Below are positions 52,160 through 64,000 of a stretch of 64,000 bases of DNA, piece by piece. The stretch is from Berghia stephanieae (lineage: Eukaryota > Mollusca > Gastropoda > Nudibranchia > Aeolidiidae), in NCBI GenBank assembly GCA_034508935.3, contig CM067442.1, positions 93,406,152 through 93,470,151 of the forward strand, in the 5' to 3' direction. Under the pieces are notes generated by a model. That model made no database searches. It was not told where the DNA came from and worked only from the letters and a program-made list of their open reading frames with translations. Position 1 is the first letter of the stretch, and each line of letters starts with the position of its first letter. Both the position numbers and the translations under genes were made by a program.

Positions 52160-55100
52160 TTATCAAAATTTTATGGAATCAGACATTATCTTATTACAAT
52201 TGACACTGCTTTGTCGATTTTTCTTTTACCTGGACCCAACCCCAAGATAAGAGGAAAAAAAGCTAAAGTGACAAGATTGTTCAATTAAGTCAATTTTCAC
52301 ATAAGTCAAACTTTTTATAGAGGCTAAGGACAAAGTACAAACCCATTCCTTGTACCCTGTCATCATGGAGGGGGAAAAATATGCCAGGTTTTCATACTTA
52401 TTGCATAAATCACTTGCTCTGCTAGGTTCAAAGGGGTTGTTGAGGAACGAAGAGGGTTGTGGATGTAGAAAGGCTTCCTTCAATTATTTTTGCTTTTTGA
52501 GAATGGATGGAAGTCGATTTTTGGATTACATCCTTTGGAGATCGACTTAAGCGGTGTCCATTCTGCCACTCATTTTTATTTGTAACACATTTACGATGTC
52601 TTTAGGTGTTTTATTTTAGATAACATTTTGTCAAAACTGAAATGGTGTCTTTTTTAAAAAAAAGCTTTGATTTTAACTGTTTTTGCAATTTATTGTACTT
52701 TTCAATTTTAATACTTTTTTTTGGGGATATTTTGCATGCTTATTTTTACAAATGAAAATAAGGAATAACGTAGTTAGGAGTAAGTGCAATATTTTTTTCA
52801 GTCATAACTATTTCTTTAACAAGAATGGCTCTCATAATATTACTTTGCTTTCTCATTTAGTTATTCATATTTATTTTTTTTTTCAATTTTGCACATGATA
52901 TATTAAATAACCAAAAAAAAAAATCATTTTGCATTAAAGATTCCCACTGTAATCAGTCATATTCTTGCCCTAGAAAACATAGTTATATCAAAGAAATGTG
53001 TTTCCAAATTTGTGAAACAAGATCTTTCTCTTTTTCTCTCAAGTACAATGATGACTTCCATCTCTGACCTACCCCATATACAGGTTTAATCTGTTTGTTC
53101 ACAAATTTTTTGGGGCCACATTTTGAATTTTCTCTCCAGATTTCAATTCTTAAACCAAGGGAGTTAATATTTTTAAACCCAAAGAAAATGGGTGTTTGAA
53201 TATTATCATTTCACTCATAAATTGATCTTTTTTTTTTCAAATTTAACTACAAAGCAACTGTTCTAAATCATAGTATAAGTGACAATTTATGCAAATCAAA
53301 TTATGCTCGTGCTTTTTAAGCTATTACAGATATTCTCCTTTAAATTTGGTTTTACGGATAAAATATTCATTTTGTTTATTTTCTGTGTAAATCTGACAAC
53401 CGTATAATCAAAAAATTCTGCTAAACCACCTCAAACCAAAATTTTAACACTTTTGTGAAATCCTATAATGTGGTCAGGAAAAAAAAAGATTTGGTAATTC
53501 AAAGAAGAATAGCAAGTAAATTAGGAAAGTTAGATATAAAAGAGCAATTTTGGTCAACCAAGCTAAATTTAACATTTAATGCAGTAAATTTATTTTACAG
53601 AAGTTTAAAGCAAATTATGCGCTCAATATGCCATGAATTAAAAAAAAACATGTATTTAATTGTTTTGATCTTCTTCCCCCCCCCCCCCCCCCCCCAAGTT
53701 TACCTATGGTGATTCTCTTTTACACACACTTTAATCGTTTTAATTTGGTCTTGAATTTGAATGAATTGCAAGTTCTTTCCACAGATGCTAAAAATGATCC
53801 AATCATGCGGTGGTGATTTTTTCTTTTCTTTTTTTTTCTTTTTGCTGTTAATAACAAAGTTGGTTATCAAAATCTAAACATTGGATATTTTTAGAGAGTC
53901 TATTTGAGCATAAGATTGTATAGAAAAAAAAACTGTAGAAGGTTATTGAAATACTTCTGCATATGACATTGATATTGTTTGTATATCATTGTTTTGGTCA
54001 TATGTATTTCAATTTGAAGGGTTTGGTAAATTGTATACCACCATGCTGATGACTGAATCGATGGCAATTACTTTTGTTTTCCTCGTCATCTGGTACATAA
54101 ATGCGTTTCTTTTCATTTTTAAAAATTATTATTTGGTGGAGAGTCAAAATAAGCTACTTCATACTTTTGGTATATGGAAATGAAAAGAAATAACATTCCC
54201 TTAATTCTTTCCCATTGTGAAAATTTGGTTCTGGGTCTTAATGCTATTTTAAGGGTAGACTGAAATAACTCAGTCATCATTTGCAGTGTTGCAAAATAAC
54301 CAATAGTGGTTGAGTTTCTTTCTTGAAGAAATAAATGAGATGCTAAAAGCGGAGCAGGAACCAAATCCTCTGGTTTTTAGTGTAATGCTTCGCCCACTCA
54401 AACCTTCTCACCTTTCTATACAAGGGAGGTAAACTTTAGCCGTTCTTTTCTTTCTCATTTCATCATTTCTTTCTCTATAATTTTCCCCCTCTTCCTTCTC
54501 CTCCTAGCTGCTATGATCTGCTTCTATTAATCATTTTTTCAAAAGTTACTATTTCTTATGTAGACGTATGATAATGATTCAAGAGTGTCACAAGCACTTT
54601 TAAAGTCATAAGAAGTGTGACATATGAATGGATGTATTTGTTAAGATTATTCTTTGTCAACCTTCATTCATAATTATGGCATACCGTTTCAATCTTGTAT
54701 CATGTGGATGTGGACCAGACCCAGAATATTTGGTTATAAGATTGAACTAAATTAACGTGATATTTTGAAAAGAATAAATTTAATTTTTGATTTTCTGGAC
54801 ATCTTGTGTTTAAATTTGGATATCAGCATTTTATGAACTCTAGGAAATACATAGATAGATTCCCTTTAATAATCTCAAGTGGATATATGTCTCTGGGGTC
54901 CGTCATGCCAGGCATCAGCTGCAGTGTAGTTCCGCTGGGTGAGAATACGGATTAATTTTCTTGAAAAAACAGAGATGCTGACTGCTGGGCTCAAACCCAG
55001 GTTTCCCAGATGACAAAGCAATGGCTTATCCGTATCCACTCAATACTCATACCAGTAATACCAAATTGTGGTAGGTCAAAGTTTTCATTTTTATTTAATT

Positions 55101-55580
55101 CAAGATTTCTTCTTGAAATCAATATAACTGTGCAATTATTATGGTCAACACCATGTTGTCCAATGCCATTGTCATTGTTGTGGTAGAGTAGATTGCATGT
55201 ATTTTGACTTTGATGACTTTATCATGTATATTCATCCCAAGAGACGTCAGACTTTGACAAGTTGAGATCATCATATTTAATCGATATTTGTTTTTTTTAA
55301 TGACTGAAATGGAAAAGACGTTATATCAGTGTAAGCCACCTCTGACCTACAGTCCCACTCACCTCGTTGTATCTGAAATCCACTGTGTACCAAACTGTCT
55401 TACACAATGACTAAACAACTTTATTTTCATCCCAGCGAGAAAATTGTTCACTTATTCTGATATATCGACAGATTAATTGACCTCAACTTGTCGAAGTCTT
55501 AAACCTGTAAATTCTTCAGGACAACACATCCCTTCATGCTAAAATAATGATTTGCATTTTGTTAGTATAGGAGGATAGAG
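52160..55580. other. Intergenic, nothing recognisable
   Basis: AT-rich sequence with a 20-bp C run (53676-53695) and several short open frames without protein features. Confidence 0.5.
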
Positions 55581-55590
55581 TAGAGAGTGC

Positions 55591-55688
55591 CTCCCCAAAA
55601 AAAAAAAAAAAAAAACAAACAAACAAAAAAAAAACAAAAAAAAAACCAAAACCAAAAACAAACAAAAAAACTCCCCACCCCCAAAAAA

Positions 55689-55768
<80 letters not shown>

Positions 55769-55851
55769 CAAAAAAAAACCCAAAACAAACAAGCCAAACA
55801 AAACAGCAACAAAAAGCAAACAATCAATCAATCAAAAACATAGTAATAATA

Positions 55852-55930
<79 letters not shown>
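55591..55930. repeat. Poly(A), (CA)n and (TAA)n compound low-complexity tract
   Basis: A-rich sequence (55591-55690), CA dinucleotides (55691-55764), A/C-rich sequence, then about 85 bp of TAA triplets (55845-55930). Confidence 0.95.
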
Positions 55931-55931
<1 letters not shown>

Positions 55932-55995
55932 CTGAAAACTTATATAGCGCTATAACTCCGAGACACCAGACTCTAAGCGCTTAAATTACAAATTA
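55931..55995 (-). repeat. LINE/SINE 3' end, antisense
   Basis: Reversed, it reads TTAAGCGCTTAGAGTCTGG, GTTATAGCGCTATATAAG and then (ATT)n. That is a typical CR1/L2-type 3' end whose tail seeded the adjacent microsatellite. Confidence 0.55.
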
Positions 55996-56404
55996 CTTTG
56001 GATAAAAAGGAAGGGCTGATTATTAATAGTAAACAGTAAATCTTTTCTCCTCAATAGTTTGTTGGGATGAATATGTTGTTTTATTATCTCTCGCTGTGTT
56101 TTGTGACTCAAAGGTACATATCACGTTTTATTTTGCTTACTTTTAGACTTGTACGCCTGGTTTGCCATAATAAACAATACAATTGCTTTATAATAAAATA
56201 AATTATTTGTGCATTAAATAAGTCTGCAGTGTTTGTCCTTCCTATTATTATAGAAGTAAGTTCTATATTTTATTCATAGTGAAATCTCGCATATCAACTC
56301 CATACTCCCAGCTATACAGCCAACTTTTCCTTTACCGTCAACTTTTGTCTGGACCAGAATTCTTTCCTTTGTTTAAAAAAATAAAAATAAAATTCTCATT
56401 GTAC

Positions 56405-58320
56405 AGCCATTCATTTTCATCATGTACAAATGGGATACATACAAATCGGTGCAGCGTCAAAGTAGGCGTGAAATAAGGCAAGCAGAATGGACGCACATTA
56501 ACAATGTCATAGAAAAAGGACTTGAAACAAACAATACCAGCGGGTGGTTGGATGGGAGCATCACCCTTGAATCATATACCGATGATGTTCGCATGGGTGT
56601 ACGATCCGATAGTGATGTCGTTTCTTCTTCTCTTTACTAGCCTATCCTGCTTCTTTGGTTTGTGATTGTATTTTTGACAGGGGATATTTTTTTTTCTGTA
56701 AATTTTCTGCCTGTTTGTTCTTGGTTATTTATAATTTAGCTTATGATATCTTTAGGTTATGATTTTGATTTACATTTGTACTATTTTTGTTAGATTGCTT
56801 GTTTTTTTGTTTCAGCGGTCTCTCATATAACCTCAATTGTGTTGGAAGAGACCTAAAGCAACAAACAAACAAAAAAAAACAAACAATACCAAGCCATTTT
56901 GGAACTACATAAAAAGCAAGAAAAACGATTCCATTGGTGTAGCCCCATTGAAATAAAGCAGAGAACTACCGTCCAATCTCACTGACGTCTGTAATATCCA
57001 AACTATTAGAACATATAATCTGTAAGAACATGATGAACCACTTTGAGAACAATGACATCCTAACTGACCTGAACCACGGGTTTCGCAAAGGATACTCATG
57101 TGAAAGCCAACTCCTAATAATTATAAACGACCTGTTGAGACTCCAGAATGCCAACACTCAGTCAAACATCGGCATCCTCGACTTTTCCAAAGCATTTGAT
57201 ACTGTGCCCCACAAAAACTGCAGAAACTAGAACATTACGGAATTCGTGGCTCTTTACACACATGGCTTTGTAATTTCCTCACAAAACGTACCATGAAAGT
57301 AGTCCTAGACGGCACGTCATCGGATGAATGTCCAGTCATATCGGGAGTACCACAGGGAACGGTGCTAGGACCCATACTGTTTCTTTGTTTCATCAATGAC
57401 TTTCCTCTACGAGTAAAATCTCAGATTAGGTTATTCGCCGATGACTGTCTAATATACCGACCAATAAAATCTGCAAATGATCAAAAATTGCTACAAGAGG
57501 ACTTGAATAGTCTCGAACAGTGGGCTAATGATTGGGGAATGAAATTTAACGCAAACAAATGCTACGTCCTCAGCACAGCTAAAAAGTACAATGAGACCTA
57601 CAAGTTAAACAACACCGTCCTGAAACAAGTCGACGGTAACCCATACCTTGGCATCACCTTCTCAAAGGACTTGAAATGGGGGAAACACATTAACAAAATA
57701 ACCCAAAAGGCAAGCTGCACCCTCGCGTTTCTCCGCCGAAATCTTAGCCACGCCCCAACGTCATGCAAACAAAACGCCTACCTCGCACTTGTGAGATCAC
57801 AATTGGAATACGGAGCAGTTGCCTGGAACCCCTACCTGAAAGAGGATATTCAAAAACTTGAGAGAGTCCAGAGACAAGGCGCCCGGTTCATAACTGGGAA
57901 CTATAAGAGCAGAACCCCAGGATGCATGACAAAAATGTTAGAAGAAAGAAATCTCATCAGCCTCCAACAAAGAAGAAAAGAAACCCGTCTGTCATTCATG
58001 TTCAAGATAATAACAGATCAAATACCATCAATAAAGGCAGACTCCTTTTTCACGCCACGACCAAACAAAAGAAAAATCCGAGCACTCACTTTCGCCAACC
58101 ACATAACCGAAAACCCATTGACAGATACGCCACAAACAATTCGAACTGCTTCAAAATCCCACAGACAAGAACACAAAACTACAGAAATTCTTTCTTCATT
58201 AGAACTATCTCGGAGTGGAATGGGCTGGATGAACTGGTCATCATGGCACCACACCTAAATGATTTCAAGGCCCGACTGACATGGGCCCGCGCCCAATGAG
58301 GACGCCGCTGAAATACAACC
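56405..58320 (+). mobile_element. Jockey/CR1-group LINE, internally deleted and broken
   Basis: Pieces in order: pre-polymerase region (RREIRQAEWTHINNVIEKGL), interrupted by another insertion (56540-56876) and continuing KPFWNYIKSKKNDSIGVAPL; polymerase motifs (ENYRPISLTSVISKLLEHI, LDFSKAFDTVPH, SGVPQGTVLGPILF, LFADDCLIY, NPYLGITFSKDLKW); thumb (LVRSQLEYGAVAWNPY, KLERVQRQGARFITGNY); C-terminus (SFFIRTISEWNGLDELV). About 100 codons are missing between GVAPLK and ENYRP (near 56955). One frame break lies around 57205 and another before the C-terminus. The catalytic FADD motif is kept. Confidence 0.88.
56540..56876 (+). mobile_element. LINE 3' end inserted into the Jockey-type LINE
   Basis: A 15-bp target duplication (AAACAAACAATACCA, 56525-56539 and 56877-56891) flanks a 337-bp insert. 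The insert carries the last codons of an open frame (GWLDGSITLESYTDDVRMGV... SLY, stop), a 3' UTR and an (AAAC)n/A-rich tail after GGAAGAGACCTAAAGCAAC. It is a heavily 5'-truncated retrotransposition. Confidence 0.85.
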
Positions 58321-58825
58321 AGACCATTGGTTTCTTCAGTGAGTCATGTACCATTGGAAAGCTTATAAAATTCTCTATCAGATCCCGGATGTCTCCTCAT
58401 CAAAAAGTGACCACATAAGAGAGTTACAGCCGATTTTCTAGTTATTTCCCCTTATATAAGTCATTTAATTTTTTCAACTTTGAATGGTTATTTCTCCTTT
58501 AAATTTGGTTGTATTGAAACACAACTGACTCTGAAATGCACATCTATCATTTGGGAAGTTTTTAGGTTACTTTGTGACATTCTTGAAGAAATAAACTAAT
58601 TTTTGTGATATATTTTTATATGACACATAATTTGCAAATTCAAGGGAAATAACTCGAAAATAAATTTCCGCTCAATTTTGTTCTTTATCAGTAATGAAGT
58701 ATTATATAAGTAAAATTACTTAAGTTTTTGCTTTTTCGAAACCATTCAAATCCTGAAAGAAACCGCACTCAGCCCCAGAAGAACAAATTCAAAAGCATCG
58801 GGGGTAGCCATTGACCAACAATTGA

Positions 58826-61800
58826 ACAAACAATAAATGAAAGCTCCAAATCCATTGGCGGTTTGATAGGCATTAGCCGAAAGCTTGATGCATACGACAG
58901 GTGATGCATTACCCGACATGAGAGGGTGTTATATGTTGAGGCTTTGTCATCATTAGCAGACTTGGTAGGCCGTCATGACAGCAATAAAGAATTACGGCTT
59001 TCAGAGATGACTCGTGGATGCAAAAATGTGGATAAAATATCGAATGCCATTTGCCGCCACAACAATCCGTTTGATGTTGGTGGAGAACATATAGTTTGCT
59101 TGTCATCTGGTGTCCAAGCATCGGAAGACATTTCTAAACAGATGGTCACAATATGCAAGGAGGGTAAATTAGAGATGAAAAACTTTATAAAGGAGCGATT
59201 GGAGACACGTGAGAAATCTTTCCACGCACCAATAACTGCAAAGAAAATCCAGATATTTGGTTCAATGAAAAAAAATTCTTCTGTTCGCAACAAATCCAAT
59301 AAAGAAATCAAAGTAACTGCACAAAGAAATATATACGGACAGTTGATAATGTTAGCTGTTGAGCACAAAATTGATCTCCGTAAGTTGATGTCTTACCCTC
59401 TTGGTCCTATTCCATGGGCATTGGCAACAAGTGATGGGTCAATGGTTAAAAACCAATAAAGCAGTACTGCTCCACAAACTGGAATGCCATGTTTCTAATG
59501 TGAATGCTTCCGAAAACGACAGCATTTCAACACACATCATAGATGGAAATGTTTTGCTCCATTCACTCATTTCTATTCCGGAAACATTTGGACAATTGGC
59601 TAAGAGAGTATTTTTGTGTCTTCCAAAAGTACGAGTTGTTCATTTTGTGACTGATTCTTACAAAGAAAATTCCATCAAATGCACAGAACGTATTCGACGT
59701 GGCACATCTGATACAATTACTTTGAAAGGCAGGTCAACAAAAGTACCTCGTGATTGGAAAAGTTTTTTTTGTGCAATAATGAAAACAAGAAGCAACTCAT
59801 CAAGTTCATTTTCAACGAGTGGTCCACCGATGAGTATGCGGAGCTGTTAGTTGGAGAAAAGGTGTATGTGGTCTGTGAAGAGGAGGTCACTCTACTCACT
59901 ACCGAGGATGGTAAAATAACTGACCAACTTCCTATTTACCACTTACAATCAACCCAGGAAGAAGCAGACACTCGAATTGTTTTACATGCAAACTTTTCTC
60001 AAGTAAATGACTTTGCATCAAAAGTTATTGTGAGATCCACTGATACAGATATCTTTCTCTTCTTACTTCATTTTGCTGATGCATTATCTCCATTGGAAAT
60101 AGTATTTGATAATGGTGTTGGTGACTTACTTACTTACTTATCCGAACCAGCGACCACCTGAGCTCTAGCCCTTCGGTCTTGTGCCATGACGGAGAAGTTA
60201 GACGTCTTTTGTAGTTGTTCCAGGTGACTATAAAGTGTGTTACTGATGCTTGGATTTGGTGGGAGGAATGTGCATCTCAGGTCTTCAAGAGGTTGACATT
60301 CAAGCAAGTGGTGTGTTACTGTTTCATTGGGGTGTTGACATAGGGGGCAGGAAGGGGATGTGTGTTTTGTAACTTTGCTTAAATGGTTGTTGAGCGGTAT
60401 GTGTTGTGTTCTTAGTTGAAAGATGATGTTTTGCTGGTGTCTTCTGAGCTTATTTAGGTAATCAGTCTTTATAGGAGTGGTCATATGGGAAAACATACAT
60501 CTACCCGTGGTGCTCATTGCCCAACTGTTCATCCATTTTTCTCTCTTATTTGTTTTGATTATTTGTTTCGCTGTGTCTAAGGATACTGGAATTGATGGTT
60601 GTAAAAGTGTTGATCCGAGTCTGGCCAGTCTGTCTGCATTGTCATTTCCTGGTATATTTGAATGTCCCGGTATCCACTGGAGAGATGAGTCTACTTTGTG
60701 TGTTGTAAGGAATTCATCTAGTTGAGATCTTAAACTATTGAAGGCTGAGGAGAGTTTATCTAAATCTAGAGCTTGGAGAACCGATTTGGAGTCTGTGAAG
60801 ATGACAGTGTTTTGAAGTTTTGAAGGGTTTAGCTGGAAACCAGAAGAGAGGTGCTGCAGTGAGGCTTCTATTGCAACTGCCTCTGCCTCGTAGTTTGAGC
60901 AGGAGCTTCCGCAAGAATTGTGGATTTTATCACAGGTTTTATCTGGGTATTCTACTACAAACCCATACCCAGCATTTTTAGTTCCTTTGTGGGCAGATCC
61001 ATCTGTGTAAACATGTATCCAGTTGTCTGGGTATTCTTGTATTGTCTTCATTGCTAATGTTTGTATATCTGATTTGTTTTTATTTCTTGTTGTTTCTTCT
61101 ATGAGGTTAGTCTTTATTTTTGGAAGTTTTAGTTCGGCGTATGGAGGTTTTTGACTGATTAAAATAGATTTTGCTCTGTTTTCTGGGAGTCTGTGTCTTT
61201 CATTCAAGTTGTTAGCAATGTGTAGCAGGGATTTTTGTTTTAATCTTGTTCTTGGTTTCCATTTCTCTGCCAGAATTCTGTTTGGATGGTTTTCTTCTTT
61301 TCGTTTGTATCTTTCAACCATTTCAAGCACTGCTGATACTCTGCGAAGTCCAAGTGGTTCCACATTAGTATGTATTTCACATGCTGCTGTGGGTGTCGAT
61401 CTCAGGGCACCGGAGATGAAGCGAAGGGCTTGGTTTTGTACTCTGTCCAAGGTTTTATGTGTGTTTTTACTACCTACATTTTGGAGGGCTAAATTGTAGT
61501 CCATGACGGAACGCACATAGCCTAAATAGAGTTGTCGAAGCGAGTTTTTGTCTGATCCCCAATTAGTACTGGCTAGTCGTTTTAGTAACTGGAGTCTCTT
61601 TGTGGCTTTGATTTTTACATTCTGAGTGTGTTTGTTCAGAGATAGTTGTCTGTCTAACTGTATGCCCAAATATGTGGGGTTTTCTTCTTTCGCGAGTCGA
61701 TGGCCTTGGATGGGGAGTGTTATTTCTTTCTTGGAAACAGGATGGCTCTTAGTAAGTATAGAGCAGACTGTTTTATTGCAATTTACTTTTAACTTCCATT

Positions 61801-62445
61801 TATCACAGAAGGTGTTTAAGCTTTCTAAATCTTCATTTATTCTATGGTGTTGGTGACAAGAGGCGTTTTGTCGTAATTAATGATGTTATCCAGAGTGAGT
61901 GTCAATGGAGATATAATTCCATCTTTACTTGGATTTCATGCCCTAACAGGTTGTGATTCACCTTGTGCGTTTCTGAACAAAGGCAAAATTAGGCCGTTAA
62001 AAACGTTATGTAATGATCCAGAATCACAGACTGCCATGAAGGATATTGGTGAACACGAAAATCTCACAGATGAAGTTAAATGCCAGCTTGAAAAGTTTGT
62101 GTGTAAAATCTACAACTTAGAGCATGAAAGCATCAATGAATTACGATATCAAAGAGTTTGTTCAAAGTTCCATACAAAGAGCAATGTTATATCTCCCAAA
62201 ATCAGTACCGACTTAAGCATGATGCCTCCGTGTCTGCAATCACTGGACTTGCATTTAAAACGAGTAAAGGGGGGATACCAGTGGTGGATCATGGACTAGC
62301 AGTAGGTGAGAGCAATCGCAATCTGTATAAGAACAATGAAAGAAAAAAAAAAGCAACGACAGAAAATCGCATTTGCTATGTGAGATTTTTATTGCATCCT
62401 ACAGAAATTGAAGAAAAAATTGGAATGAATGACAGCAACTTGTGA
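58826..62445 (+). pseudogene. Relic of an uncharacterised gene with FEN1/PIN-like acidic motifs
   Basis: Segments in order: SSKSIGGLIGISRKLDAY, VEALSSLADLV, KISNAICRHNNPFD, then STHIIDGNVLLHSLISIPET and VRVVHFVTDSYKENSIKCTE, KTRGTSD-like sequence, KKQLIKFIFNEW, LQSTQEEADTRIVLHA, VRSTDTDIFLFLLHF, and after an inserted LINE SLLGFHALTGCDSPCAFLNK. IDGN, QEEADTR, DTD and TGCD are the acidic motifs expected of the PIN/XPG-like nuclease fold. Proteins with this motif series are, to my knowledge, multi-copy and uncharacterised in invertebrates. This copy has several breaks besides the LINE. Whether the family is host or mobile is unknown. Confidence 0.6.
60126..61843 (-). mobile_element. I-group LINE, 5'-truncated, frame intact (RT thumb plus RNase H)
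   Basis: A 14-bp target duplication (ATGGTGTTGGTGAC, 60112-60125 and 61844-61857) brackets the insert. On the minus strand one open frame starts inside the polymerase (RINEDLESLNTFCDKWKLKV). It continues through the thumb (SVMDYNLALQNVGSKN, LDRVQNQALRFISGAL) to a full RNase H: HVYTDGSAHKG, NYEAEAVAIEASL, VIFTDSKSVLQAL and WIPGHSNIPGNDNADRLAR. It ends with a CPLCQHPNETVTHHLLEC knuckle-like motif. The stop is the first TAA of a (TAAG)n tail. RNase H and this tail fit the I/Nimb group. No disabling change seen within it, so it is young. Confidence 0.9.
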
Positions 62446-62461
62446 ACATATTAAATTGATC

Positions 62462-62700
62462 TTTTATATACAGCAATATCCACTAAACGTGCTCAAAGCG
62501 CTTTACAAGGGGTCCCTGACCAACAGCAACATTTAACATCTAGGACGGTAGGCGATATTACATTTTTTTTCGGACAGAGACAACGCTGTTAATGGGCAGA
62601 TACTCATTTTACACCTGAGTACGGTGAGAGAATGTGAGTAAAGAGCCTATTCCAAGGACTCAACTATGCACATCTTATAGGAACACCCATTGTACAGTCG
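62462..62700 (-). repeat. SINE family S, antisense
   Basis: CACTAAACGTGCTCAAAGCG, then CTTTACAAGGGGTCCCTGAC, ACAGCAACATTTAACAT, AGAGACAACGCTGTTAATG and TTTTACACCTGAGTACGGTG form the reverse of the family body. It is the best-preserved body in the window. Confidence 0.75.
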
Positions 62701-62903
62701 ACATCCATAAACTAAGGATCACATTGTTGTGAATCAATTGTTCCAAAATGAAATAATACTATAATAATGTGACTGTGTGACCCACTGCCTCAGCCTGGAA
62801 TTTTCAGTTCGGGATAAAGTATTATATGTGATGTCGAAAATGGATTTATTAGAAATATAACATTTCAGTTTTTGCAGTATGAGACGCCATACTCCGTAGT
62901 CTG

Positions 62904-63009
62904 AAAACAAAACAAAAAAAAAAACAAACAACAAAAAAAAAACCCAACCGCCCCCCCCCAACCCCCCCCCCCCCCAATCGAAACAGAAACAAATAAACAA
63001 AACTTAAAC

Positions 63010-63041
<32 letters not shown>

Positions 63042-63140
63042 AAAAAAAAAACAAAAAAACCCCCACAAAAACAATCAAAAACACTGCCCCCCCCCCCCAA
63101 TTAAACAAACACCCCCCCCCCTCCAAAACAAAACAAATGA
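62904..63140. repeat. Poly(A)/poly(C) low-complexity tract
   Basis: Alternating A-rich and C-rich runs, including 17 Cs at 63009-63025. Gly/Phe-rich minus-strand frames here are artefacts. Confidence 0.95.
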
Positions 63141-63478
63141 AAACACGTTTTATTAATTTTGGCTTGAAAACTCGTTCTTCAAATATGGATCGATTAAAAT
63201 GACCCTCATCTTGACAAGAACAATCAGTTTACACCTCATGGCGGGATCGTCTAGGTGGTTCTAACCTGGACATGCGAATGGATTTTTTAAGGCTCCTATT
63301 ACATGCTTGTACATAGACTCTGTCGTCAACAATTCTGGCCCATCGCAATATTTTCTGGGTTGCTAGTTCATTTTCAACTTGGCTCTATGCATACTCTGTC
63401 AGCACCTTTCTCTTATGCGATATCTCCTTTTCCCTCTTTCCTTATGCATTTGAGCTCAGTGCTTGCCTAATTTCTGAA

Positions 63479-63508
63479 TTGAGTCTTCTGACCTCCCGCG
63501 GTGGGCAA
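63479..63508 (+). repeat. Repeat family R1, 5' fragment
   Basis: GAGTCTTCTGACCTCCCGCG and GTGGGCAATG match the R1 start. The remainder resumes only at about 63780, so about 270 bp of unrelated sequence separates the two parts. Confidence 0.5.
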
Positions 63509-63709
63509 TGTAAATGTTTCTGCTCAAAGCTCGAGGAACTAAATAACAATGTGAAATTTAATGTAAGCTTCAATTTAATATACGAAAACAGATAAAATGG
63601 TCGTTTCGAGTTTACCCTTTATCAACAAAACAGGATGAATGAAACACTATCGACGAATGAGATAATGTGGTAGTGGCAGGAAGTCTTTTGATGTATCTTC
63701 TATCATCAT

Positions 63710-63775
63710 AACTGTTTCACTAGTTGCTTCCTAATTTGACTTGGAACCATAGAGAAAACAACTAGTGAAACAGTT
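63710..63775. repeat. 17-bp-arm inverted repeat
   Basis: AACTGTTTCACTAGTTG (63710-63726) and its exact complement (63759-63775) enclose 32 nt. TTGACTTGGAA occurs both in the loop and just outside the right arm. Confidence 0.85.
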
Positions 63776-63779
63776 GACT

Positions 63780-64000
63780 TGGAATCAGATTATGTACTTG
63801 GTATGTCCTGGTCCTGACCGGAGTCCTTGGCTGAGAGTGAAACAGTCAAATGTATAGATTTTGTGTAGATAATATTTTTTTCTCTAGTAAATCATCTCTC
63901 TTTTATGTAATGTAATATTTTTTGTTTTGAATATCATGTTTTGTAGGCATTTGAGTGTATTGCTCCTGGTGGATGCTGTGCTTGTGTATGGATGAGACTT
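63780..64000 (+). repeat. Repeat family R1, copy 5, cut by the window edge
   Basis: GTCCTGACCGGAGTCCTTGG, GTAAATCATCTCTC and GTGCTTGTGTATGGATGAG follow the R1 order up to the end of the window. Confidence 0.7.

Overview
The window is a piece of an AT-rich, repeat-dense animal genome. Spliceosomal introns, two recognisable metazoan nuclear genes, several non-LTR retrotransposon clades, tRNA-derived SINEs, pogo/Tigger-type transposons and very abundant microsatellites all argue for an invertebrate. A lophotrochozoan such as a mollusc is my best guess, but nothing here fixes the taxon. I saw no bacterial genes, CRISPR array or functional rRNA or tRNA gene.

Layout. 1-9 kb is a repeat block: a fold-back element, clusters of near-perfect palindromes, a 2.7-kb satellite with a ~160-bp period, a 245-bp tandem repeat that also carries palindromes, three tRNA-like segments and microsatellites. 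9.0-26.2 kb holds eleven coding exons (first exon not found) of an RNF8-type E3 ubiquitin ligase: FHA domain, coiled coil, RING, then an unusually long tail with an RGG-rich region, an acidic region and a CCHC zinc knuckle split across the last intron. Its introns hold a 2.3-kb pogo/Tigger derivative, SINEs, a LINE 3' end, a small MITE and long simple repeats. 26.2-40.4 kb is intergenic: SINEs, a recurring ~500-bp repeat always on the + strand, degraded pogo-like termini and a CR1/L2-type LINE fragment.

40.4-51.8 kb is a five-coding-exon GPATCH2/GPATCH2L-like gene, closest to the GPATCH2L form without a G-patch. Its third intron holds a ~6-kb DNA transposon with degenerate terminal inverted repeats. 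The transposon encodes its own intron-containing transposase-like protein of about 1,060 residues, with a D...D...CxxH...E motif order, on the same strand as the host gene. I cannot assign it to a named superfamily, and it is the best candidate here for something undescribed. The host gene's 3' UTR contains a 76-nt hairpin with a ~32-bp stem.

51.8-64 kb is a transposon graveyard: a Jockey/CR1-group LINE with another LINE 3' end inserted into it, an uncharacterised gene relic with FEN1/PIN-like acidic motifs, and an almost undamaged I-group LINE 3' half (thumb plus RNase H) inserted into that relic with a 14-bp target-site duplication.

Three conserved host exons (two in the RNF8-type gene, one in the GPATCH2L-type gene) each lack one base relative to the obvious reading frame. 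Because the rest of both genes is well preserved, I suspect consensus errors rather than pseudogenes.
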